Source: Corallococcus silvisoli (GTDB taxonomy: Bacteria > Myxococcota > Myxococcia > Myxococcales > Myxococcaceae). From it: a DNA stretch of 64,000 nucleotides. This document shows, in pieces, positions 48,455 to 55,396 of this stretch (its first letter is position 1; each line of letters starts with the position of its first letter). A program made the translations under genes and the position numbers. The DNA is taken from positions 124,001-188,000 of the forward strand of contig NZ_JAAAPJ010000005.1 in the NCBI RefSeq assembly GCF_009909145.1, given 5' to 3'. Below the pieces are notes generated by a model. That model did no database searches, had not been told where the DNA came from, and saw only the letters and a program-made list of their open reading frames with translations.

Positions 48455-49822
48455 ATGGCCTCTCTCCTACACCGCGTCGCCAAGGCGCTCGGCCTCGTGC
48501 CGGGCCCGAAGGGCGGTGGGCAGCAACTCGCCCACGCGCTTCCCTTCGTCAGCTTCAGTCCGCGCCGCGGCACCCGCGAAGTGCTGCGCGCATACAAGGA
48601 AAACGGCTGGCTGCGCACCGTCGTGGACACCGTCGCGGAGGCGGTAGCCACGCCTCGCTGGCGCGTCTACAAGCGCGTCCGCCCCGGCGTACTGGGTGTG
48701 CTCGACCAGCGGTTGAAGTCCGCCAACCCGAGACTACGTGCGAAGGCGCTGAAGGACGCCACAGCCTCCGGGGAGTTGGTGGAACTGTCGGACCACGAGC
48801 TGCTACGTCTGCTGGAGGCGCCTCACCCGCGCTACCCCGGCCGCGCCTACCGGAAGCTTCAGCAGGTGCACGTGGACCTGGTGGGCGAGGCCTTCCTCTG
48901 GCTGCGCCGCGACGACACCGGCCGGGTGGTGGGCTGGGAGGTGGTGCCTCCGCACCGCGTCCTCATGACGCCCACGCCCGACAACCCGTACTTCTTCATC
49001 AGCCACAGTACCTTCATCGGCGCCGTGCCCGAGGCGGATGTCCTCTGGCCCAAGCACCTGGATCCGGAAGCGCCGGAGGACCGAGGCGCGGGTGCAGGCA
49101 TGGCGCTGGGCGATGAGCTGGATACGGTGGAGGCCATCTCCCGCGCGACGAAGTCCACCTTCGAGCGCGGCGGCATCCCTGCCGCTATCGTCGGTCTGAA
49201 CAACAAGAACGATGACGATGGCAGCACCACCGGCGAGTCCGCCCAGGACATGGAGAAGCGCTTCAACGCCGCGCACCAGGGGCCCCACAACGCGAGCAAG
49301 GTCTGGTTCGCGCCGGCCGGCGTCACCCTCGCCCAGGTGCAGGTGAACTTCCGCGAGTTGCAGACGGAGGAGCTGAAGAAGGGCCTACTGGACTTCATCC
49401 GGCAGAACTACAACGTGCCGCCGGAGCTGGTGGGCGATCTCACCGCCAGCAACCGCTCCACCGCGGAGAGCGCCGAGTACACCCTGGCGGACTTCGCCGT
49501 CCTGCCCCGCCTGGAGTTCTGGCGCTCCTGGTACCAGCACTGCCTGGTGCCCCTCGTCGACCGGGACGCCATCCTCGACTACGATGACCCGCGCCCCCAG
49601 GAGTTCGAGCGCGTCTTCCGCCTCATGACGACGCAGCCCACCGAGGCCTTCACCTACAACGAGGTCCGCGAGCTGGCGGGCTACGAGCCGGACCCGCTCC
49701 TCGAAGGCAAGCGCCCACCGCCACTGCCCGGCGCGGGCGGAGGCAACAACCCGCAGTCGGCGTCCGCGAACGCCACGCCCAACCCTCCGCGCGACCGAAG
49801 CGGCGAAGAAGGACGGCTGTAG
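48455..49822 (+). CDS. Portal protein (HK97 family)
   Basis: 455 residues forming the 12-mer DNA gateway at the capsid vertex. Characteristic features: YKENGWLRTVVDTVAEAVA at the start of the body, LLRLLEAPHPRYPGRAYRKLQQVHVDLVGEAFLWLRRDDTGRV, the core helix ELKKGLLDFIRQNYNVPPELVGD, and SNRSTAESAEYTLADFAVLPRLEFW. A proline/asparagine tail ends it. ATG at 48455, 8 bases after CCCCTTCT. Confidence 0.9.
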   Translation: MASLLHRVAKALGLVPGPKGGGQQLAHALPFVSFSPRRGTREVLRAYKENGWLRTVVDTVAEAVATPRWRVYKRVRPGVLGVLDQRLKSANPRLRAKALKDATASGELVELSDHELLRLLEAPHPRYPGRAYRKLQQVHVDLVGEAFLWLRRDDTGRVVGWEVVPPHRVLMTPTPDNPYFFISHSTFIGAVPEADVLWPKHLDPEAPEDRGAGAGMALGDELDTVEAISRATKSTFERGGIPAAIVGLNNKNDDDGSTTGESAQDMEKRFNAAHQGPHNASKVWFAPAGVTLAQVQVNFRELQTEELKKGLLDFIRQNYNVPPELVGDLTASNRSTAESAEYTLADFAVLPRLEFWRSWYQHCLVPLVDRDAILDYDDPRPQEFERVFRLMTTQPTEAFTYNEVRELAGYEPDPLLEGKRPPPLPGAGGGNNPQSASANATPNPPRDRSGEEGRL

Positions 49823-49850
49823 CGCCAGACGCCGCCCCTTCTTCTGGAGC

Positions 49851-50576
49851 ATGGACAGACGCCCGCGCAGCAAGCGCAGCACGCGCGCCCTCAATCTGAA
49901 GCTCTACGAGCCCGCCGCCGCGACCACGGCACCCGCTGCGGCGACGCCTCCCGTCTTTCGGCTGATTGACCCGCCGGAGGAGTACGACCGCGACGACGAC
50001 AGGATGGCGGCGGGCGCGCTGCGCCTGCCGGCGGGCGAGACGGACGTCCCCCTCTTCTGGGACCACAGCCACCAGGACATGACGGCCGCGAGTCGCCTGC
50101 CCGTGGGCCGCGCTCGTATCTGGTGGGAGGGCGGCGAGCCGCTCATGTCCCCCGTCTTCGACGGCGTCGGCGAGCTGTCCAGGTTGTGCGCGGAGAAGGT
50201 GCAGGCCGGCACCCTCCGCGCGTGCTCCATCGGCTACCTCACGCTGTCCGCCCGCCCCAACGACAAGGGCGGCGAGGACGTGCTGGAGGCAGAGCTGTTG
50301 GAGGTGTCCATCACCGGCATTCCCGCAAAGCGCTCCGCGCAGAGGTTGAAGAGCATGGCGACCCCCGAAGAGGTGCAGCAGACGTTCGAGACGATGGCCA
50401 AGGACATCGCGGAGACGAAGGCGATGGTGGCCGAGCTGAAGGCGCTGGTGACGAAGCTCGCGCCCGCGTCCGAGGAGACGAAGAGCGAGGACGGCGAGGA
50501 GTCCGAGGAGGCGCCCGCCGAGGGCGAGGACGCGGTGACGAAGTATTTCCGGAGCCTCGTCACGAAGAAGAAGTAG
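49851..50576 (+). CDS. Prohead protease fused to a scaffold-like coiled coil
   Basis: 241 residues. The HK97-type serine protease part has His72 in FWDHSHQD and Ser126 in RACSIGYL. From about residue 165 a helix (EEVQQTFETMAKDIAETKAMVAELKALVTKL) and an acidic region follow, consistent with an internal scaffold fused to the protease. It cleaves itself and the capsid protein N-terminus during maturation. ATG at 49851, 8 bases after the element. Confidence 0.88.
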   Translation: MDRRPRSKRSTRALNLKLYEPAAATTAPAAATPPVFRLIDPPEEYDRDDDRMAAGALRLPAGETDVPLFWDHSHQDMTAASRLPVGRARIWWEGGEPLMSPVFDGVGELSRLCAEKVQAGTLRACSIGYLTLSARPNDKGGEDVLEAELLEVSITGIPAKRSAQRLKSMATPEEVQQTFETMAKDIAETKAMVAELKALVTKLAPASEETKSEDGEESEEAPAEGEDAVTKYFRSLVTKKK

Positions 50577-50639
50577 CCGCGCGGCGCCGCCCCTTCTCTC
50601 CACCTGGACGCAGCACCCCACCCTTTCGCAGGAGTCGTC

Positions 50640-51830
50640 ATGTCCGTCCCCCCGAAGCCCACCCCGCCCGCAGCCGTCCCTCCGGTGGTGGAGGCCGCGC
50701 TCGCGCCCCTCATCACCAAGCACGTCGAGGCCGCGCTCGCCGCGCGTCCCGCCATCACCAGCCCCGCGGTGCCCGGCCGCGGGCCTGCCCTGCTGAAGTA
50801 CAAGGGCATGTTCGACACGGAGCACCCGGCGCTCGCCGCCCTGGGCGTGCGCCTCAAGTCTGCCTTCCTGGAGTACGAGGACCGCACCGGCCGCGAGAAG
50901 TCCAAGGGCCTCAACCAGCCGCTGCGCGAGTGGCTGGAGAAGCTGAAGTCCGCCGGCGTCTTCGAGTCCGTCTTCGCGCAGGGCGGCAACCTCTGGGCCC
51001 GCGAGTCGCGCAGCGAGGAAATCATCGACGTCCTGCGCCCCGCCTCCATTCTCCTGCGCGCGGGCCCGCGCATCGAGTCCGGTTACGGCGCGAAGCTCAC
51101 CATCGGAGTCATCAACGACGGCGTGCAGGTGCAGTGGGAGGGCGAGGATGAGGAGGCCAGCGAGTCCGACCTGGACACCGGGGACCTCATCCTCGGCGCC
51201 TTCAAGGCCATGGGCACCATTCGCATCGGCAACGGACTCATGCGCAAGGGCAACCTGCGCTCCGCCGAGCAGCTCGCCGCCGACGTCGGCCGCGCCATGG
51301 GCCTGGCCTTTGACCAGGCGGGCCTCGTGGGCAAGGGCCCGAAGACGCCCACCGGCATCCTCAACACCGCGGGCATCACGAAGAAGGCCATCAGCGGCAC
51401 CTCCATCGAGCAGAAGGTGGCGGACCTGAAGTCCATGGTGGCGGACGTGCTGGAGGCCAACATCCCGCTGGAGGGCGCCAACCCGTTCTACTTCATGACG
51501 TCCACGACGATGATGCACCTGTCCAGCCTGCGCGACGCGCCCGCGTCCGGCACTGGCGGCTGGGTGTTCCCCGGCCTCCAGGACCTCCAGAACCCCACCA
51601 TCAACGGCTTCCCCGTGGGGCACACGCAGACGCTGGCGGGCAAGAACCTCATCGGCTTCGGCCTCGCGCAGGAGCTGTACTTCGGCAACGCCGCGCCGCT
51701 GGAAATCGAGCTGGGCGAGAACGGCAACGACTTCAAGCGCGACCGCAAGACGCTGCGCGGGGTGCAGGAAGGCGACTGGCAGGTGCGCCGCCCGAAGGCC
51801 TTCTCCATCCGCACGGGCGTCACCTACTAG
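50640..51830 (+). CDS. Major capsid protein, HK97 fold
   Basis: 396 residues. The N-terminal 110 residues are the usual cleaved delta domain (Pro-rich, then LKSAFLEYEDRTGREK). The body shows HK97 features: IIDVLRPASILLRAGPRI (spine helix region), VQWEGEDEEASESDLDTG, the long RSAEQLAADVGRAMGLAFDQAGLVG and AQELYFGNAAPLEIELG near the end, with a final VRRPKAFSIRTGVTY. It forms the head shell. 42 bases separate CCCCTTCT from the ATG; AGGAG lies nearer. Confidence 0.9.
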   Translation: MSVPPKPTPPAAVPPVVEAALAPLITKHVEAALAARPAITSPAVPGRGPALLKYKGMFDTEHPALAALGVRLKSAFLEYEDRTGREKSKGLNQPLREWLEKLKSAGVFESVFAQGGNLWARESRSEEIIDVLRPASILLRAGPRIESGYGAKLTIGVINDGVQVQWEGEDEEASESDLDTGDLILGAFKAMGTIRIGNGLMRKGNLRSAEQLAADVGRAMGLAFDQAGLVGKGPKTPTGILNTAGITKKAISGTSIEQKVADLKSMVADVLEANIPLEGANPFYFMTSTTMMHLSSLRDAPASGTGGWVFPGLQDLQNPTINGFPVGHTQTLAGKNLIGFGLAQELYFGNAAPLEIELGENGNDFKRDRKTLRGVQEGDWQVRRPKAFSIRTGVTY

Positions 51831-51875
51831 GCCGCGCCCCGCGCCCTCCCTCTTCCACCTTCCCGGAGTCCATCC

Positions 51876-52328
51876 ATGCATCCCTCTCTCGCCAACATCG
51901 GCGCGTACATCAAGACGAACACCCTGGCCCTGGCCCCCGCGGCGCGCGCGGCCGGCACCACGCAGGGCCCCGCCATCGACGTCCCTCCCTTCCGCTCGGC
52001 GGTGCTCGCCGTCGCGGTGGGCGCCGTCACCGGCACGCCCACCGGCATCAGCGCCACCTTCACCTTCGAGTCGCGCGGCAGCACTGCGGGCGACGAGGGC
52101 GCGCCCGGTGCGTGGGCCCCAGTTGTGGACCGCGACGGGCAGACGCTGTCCGTCGTCGCCACTGCGGTGGACGGCGCCGTGGAGCTGGACGTGGACCTCT
52201 CCTTCATGGGCGATGACCACGACCAGGTGAGGGTGAAGCAGGTGCTGGCCTTCACCGGCGGCGCCTCCCCCACGCTCCTCACCGGCGCCGTGCTGGTGCT
52301 CGGCGGCTCCAACCGTCTCCCCGTGTAG
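51876..52328 (+). CDS. Putative head decoration / capsid-associated protein
   Basis: 150 residues, mostly beta: RSAVLAVAVGAVTGTPTGISATFTFESRG, DGQTLSVVATAVDGAVELDVDLSFMG, then ALVLGGSNRLPV at the end. Position directly after the capsid gene and small beta size fit a decoration or head-tail protein. ATG at 51876 with GGAG 8 bases upstream. Not recognised with confidence. Confidence 0.62.
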   Translation: MHPSLANIGAYIKTNTLALAPAARAAGTTQGPAIDVPPFRSAVLAVAVGAVTGTPTGISATFTFESRGSTAGDEGAPGAWAPVVDRDGQTLSVVATAVDGAVELDVDLSFMGDDHDQVRVKQVLAFTGGASPTLLTGAVLVLGGSNRLPV

Positions 52329-52414
52329 CGGCGGGCACGCCTTCCCCCTCCCGTGCCTGCCCGGGCCGGGGTGGCCTCGTGCCGCCCCGGCCCTCTTTCT
52401 GCCCGAGGTGCCCC

Positions 52415-53071
52415 ATGTCTGCCGTCGAGGACCTGCTCACCGCCGCCCAGCTGCCCGCCACCGTGCGCGACGCGGCCGACCCCGAGCGCCTGCCCCTGCT
52501 GATTTCCGCCGCGTCCCTGGCCCTGGCGGCGCACGTGGGCTACCCGCTGCACCGCCGCATGGCCGTGGTGGAGTCCGTGGCCAGCGCGGGCGGGCGCTAC
52601 CTCTGGCTGCGCTCCGGGGGCGTGCGCCAGGTGACGCGCGTGGAGGTGTACGGTGCGGAGCTGCCCGCCACCGCCTACGCCCTGGAGTCCGCCCTCATGG
52701 GCCGCGTGGTGGCGCGCGGCGAGGCATGGCCCTTCACCGGCACCTGGTCGCCCGGCGTGTCCTCCACGCCGCTGCACGTGGAGGACACGGGCGCCCTCGT
52801 CGTCACCTACGACGCGGGCTGGGTGACGCCCGGCCAGGCGGCCCTGGACGCGGCCCTGGTGGTGGACCTGCCGGCGGACCTCCAGCTCGCCGCGCAGATG
52901 GTGGTGGGCGTGCTGGTGAGCGGGGACGGCGCGGAGGAGGCCGTCTCCGAGTCCATCGGCGGCACGTCCCTGACGCGCGCCACCGACGAGGACGGGCAGC
53001 TCCCCGCGGTGCCCGCTCGCGCGCGGCGCCTGGTGGCCCGCTACCGGCGCCCGCGCCAGGGGGCGGCGTGA
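52415..53071 (+). CDS. Head-tail adaptor protein
   Basis: 218 residues, helical start (VEDLLTAAQLPATVRDAADPERLPLLISAASLALAAHVG) and beta centre, ending with a basic tail. Position after the capsid genes and before the stopper/terminator genes, with the gp6-type helix bundle, suggests the ring that joins portal and tail. GAGG 6 bases before the ATG at 52415. Its stop overlaps the next start by one base. Confidence 0.72.
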   Translation: MSAVEDLLTAAQLPATVRDAADPERLPLLISAASLALAAHVGYPLHRRMAVVESVASAGGRYLWLRSGGVRQVTRVEVYGAELPATAYALESALMGRVVARGEAWPFTGTWSPGVSSTPLHVEDTGALVVTYDAGWVTPGQAALDAALVVDLPADLQLAAQMVVGVLVSGDGAEEAVSESIGGTSLTRATDEDGQLPAVPARARRLVARYRRPRQGAA

Positions 53072-53391
53072 TGCTGCTGGGCCACCGTCTCCGGCAGCGC
53101 TTCGGCCTCGCGCGCTTCCTGGGCGCCAACGACCGCGGGCAGGAGGACTTCTCCGCGCCCACCGTGCACGCCTGCCGCTTCGAGGGCAGCACGAAGCGCC
53201 TCGTCACCTCCGACGGCACCGACGCCACCTCCGAGGCCGTCCTCTTCACCACGGTGGAGGTGAAGCCCGGGGACGCCCTCTGGCTGCCCGGCACCACGCC
53301 GGGCGACCTCGCCACGCGGCGCCGCCCACTGCGCATCACTCCGTGTTTCGACATCCGCGGGGCGCTGGACCACTACGAGGTGTACGTCTGA
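53071..53391 (+). CDS. Head closure (stopper)-like protein
   Basis: 106 residues, beta-rich: FEGSTKRLVTSDGTDATSEAVLFTTVEVKPGDALWLPG and a final FDIRGALDHYEVYV. This matches the small proteins that close the portal after packaging (HK97 gp7/SPP1 gp16 type). TGATG overlap at both ends indicates coupled translation with adaptor and terminator genes. Confidence 0.7.
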   Translation: MLLGHRLRQRFGLARFLGANDRGQEDFSAPTVHACRFEGSTKRLVTSDGTDATSEAVLFTTVEVKPGDALWLPGTTPGDLATRRRPLRITPCFDIRGALDHYEVYV

Positions 53392-53795
53392 TGGGCGCCG
53401 AGCTGCGAGACGTCGAGCTCCACGTGGCCGAGGTGTTGGACGCGGCGGGCCTGGGCATCTCCCGGACGTCTTCCCCGCCCAGCCTCTACCGCGGGCCCTG
53501 GCCCCTCAGCGCGCCGCCCCAGGTGGTGGCCGTGCGCGAGGTGCCGGGCGACGCGCCCGAGGACTACATGGGCACGGGGAGAAGCTTCCTCCAGCCAGAC
53601 GTCCAGGTGCTGGTGCGCGCACTCACGTACCCGGATGCCCAGACACTGGCGCGACAGTGCTGGAGCGTCCTGCACCTGGCGGCCGTGCCCGGCTACGTCT
53701 CCTGCCGCGCGCAGGGCATGCCGTCGTACCTGGGCGCGGACGACAACCACCGGCACCGCTTCGTCTTCACCGTCACCTTGGCCTACGCCGCCTGA
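53391..53795 (+). CDS. Minor capsid / tail terminator-like protein
   Basis: 134 residues. A long helix-strand body with QPDVQVLVRALTYPDAQTLARQCWSVL and a C-terminal HRFVFTVTLAYAA, as in the phage minor-capsid (tail terminator) family. ATG at 53391 overlaps the previous stop (TGATG). The next gene starts 27 bp later with a CCCCTTCT element. Confidence 0.7.
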   Translation: MGAELRDVELHVAEVLDAAGLGISRTSSPPSLYRGPWPLSAPPQVVAVREVPGDAPEDYMGTGRSFLQPDVQVLVRALTYPDAQTLARQCWSVLHLAAVPGYVSCRAQGMPSYLGADDNHRHRFVFTVTLAYAA

Positions 53796-53822
53796 CGCCG
53801 GAGGCCGCCCCTTCTTGGAGGC

Positions 53823-54266
53823 ATGCCTGTCCGCGTGAAGCTCGACCTCGCTCCGCTCCTCAAGCTGCGCCAGCACCCGGAGCCGGTGCTGCGCAAGATG
53901 GGGGATGCCTGCTACGCGACCGTGCGCCACGCGCTGGACCTCTCCCAGTTCGACGTGCCGCGCGGCACCAGCACCGTCGAGTACGACGAGCACATGAATG
54001 AGAAGGCCGAGACGCGCCCTCTCGCGGACACGGGCTTCGTTGATGGCCCCGAGTTCCGGATGGACCGGCGCCTCTCCGTCACCTGGGTGGCGGGCTACGC
54101 GCACCACGCGGCCGGCGCCATCCACGAGGGCGTGCACTGGGACCGGCAGACCGAACCCCCGCCGCACTTTCTCAAGCAGGCATTCCGCCGCTCGCGCTCC
54201 CTCGGCCGCAAGAGCGTGAAGGCAGCCCTTGAGCAGGCTCTGAAAGAGTTTTTCCCGCCGAAGTGA
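53823..54266 (+). CDS. Head-tail connector, HK97 gp10-like
   Basis: 147 residues; basic helices around a beta core: MRKMGDACYATVRHALDLSQFDVPRG is the style of the N-terminal helix, then AGYAHHAAGAIHEGVHWD, a motif shared with gp10-like morphogenesis proteins, and a Lys-rich C-terminal helix. ATG at 53823, 7 bases after CCCCTTCT. Role in joining head and tail is inferred from position and family resemblance. Confidence 0.7.
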   Translation: MPVRVKLDLAPLLKLRQHPEPVLRKMGDACYATVRHALDLSQFDVPRGTSTVEYDEHMNEKAETRPLADTGFVDGPEFRMDRRLSVTWVAGYAHHAAGAIHEGVHWDRQTEPPPHFLKQAFRRSRSLGRKSVKAALEQALKEFFPPK

Positions 54267-54279
54267 AAGGAATTGCACC

Positions 54280-54717
54280 GTGTCTGAACCCACCATCATC
54301 CAGGCCCAGGACGCCTACTTCACCACCACCGTCCCCTCCGGGGCGCTCTCCGAAGCGGACCGCCTCGACGGTCTCTCGGAGCTGTCCATCCCTCTGACCG
54401 CCGACACGGTGGACAAGAACTACATGGGCAGCGCGGAGGCCGGTTGGAAGACGAGCGCCACCACCATGCGCAGCTTCACCGGCACCATCACCGGCCACCG
54501 GCTGAAGGACAACGCCGCGCAGAACCGCCTGGAGACGCACTTTCTCAGCGGCCTTGACGGGTACCTCACTGTCATCACGGACGCTGAAGCAACGGCGGGA
54601 GGCCAGGGCACGCGCTACCGCGTGAAGGTGACGAGCTTCGAGACGGGCGGCGCGATGACGGACGTCGAGCCGCTCAAGGTCTCCCTCACCGGCCAGGGCG
54701 CGCCCGTCAAGGTGTAG
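54280..54717 (+). CDS. Major tail tube protein
   Basis: 145 residues, GTG start with AGGA 7 bases upstream. The strands ELSIPLTADTVDKNYMGSAEAGWKTSATTMRSFTGTITG and RYRVKVTSFETGGAMTDVEPLKVSLTGQG follow the phage tail-tube fold. Hexamers of it stack into the long non-contractile tail. Next come the tail chaperones, as in lambda-like tails. Confidence 0.85.
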   Translation: MSEPTIIQAQDAYFTTTVPSGALSEADRLDGLSELSIPLTADTVDKNYMGSAEAGWKTSATTMRSFTGTITGHRLKDNAAQNRLETHFLSGLDGYLTVITDAEATAGGQGTRYRVKVTSFETGGAMTDVEPLKVSLTGQGAPVKV

Positions 54718-54764
54718 CCGCCCCTTTCCTCACTTCGTACCCCTTCAATCTGGAGAAGACAGAC

Positions 54765-55148
54765 ATGAACGACACCCCCGTGTACCGCAAGCCCATCGGA
54801 ACCCGCCGCAAGTTCGTGAAGCGCATCACCATCGAGGGTGCGGACTACGACATCTGCGAGCCTTCGTCGGGCGACAAGACGGCCGCGCTGGAGAGCGCCA
54901 AGAAGGCCGGAGAAGTCGACGACAAGAACGAGGCCACCAGCCCGGATGCCGGCATGTACTTCGTGGCCCGGGTCGCCATCATGTGCCTCTACCACCCGGG
55001 CGGCTTCCGGCGCGTCCTGGGTCCCGAGGACCTGGAGGCCGTGAAGCACGAGCCCTGGCTGGACGAGTACGGCAAGGACTTCACCGCCGCCTTCGGTGGC
55101 CAGACGGTGGAGGAGGCCAAGGGAAACTCCGAAGCCACCCCGAACTGA
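54765..55148 (+). CDS. Tail assembly chaperone, short form (gpG-like)
   Basis: 127 residues, ATG at 54765. Starts PVYRKPIGTRRKFVKRITIEGADYDICEPSSGDKTAALESAKKAG, then a helical part ending GQTVEEAKGNSEATPN. Helps the tape measure fold and tail tube assemble around it. It precedes the tape-measure gene and carries a -1 slippery site near its 3' end (55121-55127), as classic lambda gpG/gpGT. Short form is read when no slip occurs. Confidence 0.85.
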   Translation: MNDTPVYRKPIGTRRKFVKRITIEGADYDICEPSSGDKTAALESAKKAGEVDDKNEATSPDAGMYFVARVAIMCLYHPGGFRRVLGPEDLEAVKHEPWLDEYGKDFTAAFGGQTVEEAKGNSEATPN

Positions 55149-55372
55149 GCGCCATCTACGGGGTGGCGAAAATGATGCACTGCGCACCCGAAGAGGTTCG
55201 CAGCTGGCCCTGGTCCGACGTCGTGAACCTGCTGGCCTACAGCGAGCAGGAGCGCGAGGAGATGGAGAAGCGCTTCCCGAAAACGGGCGCCTCCGGTTCC
55301 CCGCGCACCGCCTCACCGAGCACCAACACCACCGTCTACCGCTTCGGCCCGAAGCCCGCGCCGAAGCGGTAG
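54765..55372 (+). CDS. Tail assembly chaperone, frameshifted long form (gpGT-like)
   Basis: Made by a -1 slip at GGGAAAC (55121-55127). The first 121 codons are those of the short form; reading then shifts to the frame that ends at 55372, adding about 81 residues: ELSAIYGVAKMMHCAPEEVRSWPWSDVVNLLAYSEQEREEMEKRF and a Pro/Ser tail. The total is about 202 residues. The extension has no start codon of its own before 55148 in its frame that makes sense, and it is conserved in form with other phage T proteins. Confidence 0.82.
55121..55127 (+). promoter_or_regulatory. Programmed -1 frameshift slippery heptamer
   Basis: G-GGA-AAC in the zero frame (codons AAG-GGA-AAC) matches the X-XXY-YYZ form of slippery sites; after the slip the ribosome reads GGG-AAA and continues in the T frame. 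It sits 19 bp before the short form's stop, the usual place in tail chaperone genes. Confidence 0.85.
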
Positions 55373-55396
55373 GCGTAGTCCCCTGGGAGTCCTGTC

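Noticed and set aside
49650..52220. Long - strand frame opposite the protease and capsid genes
   Set aside because: Same reason: antisense of protease and capsid genes with clear catalytic and fold motifs on the + strand.
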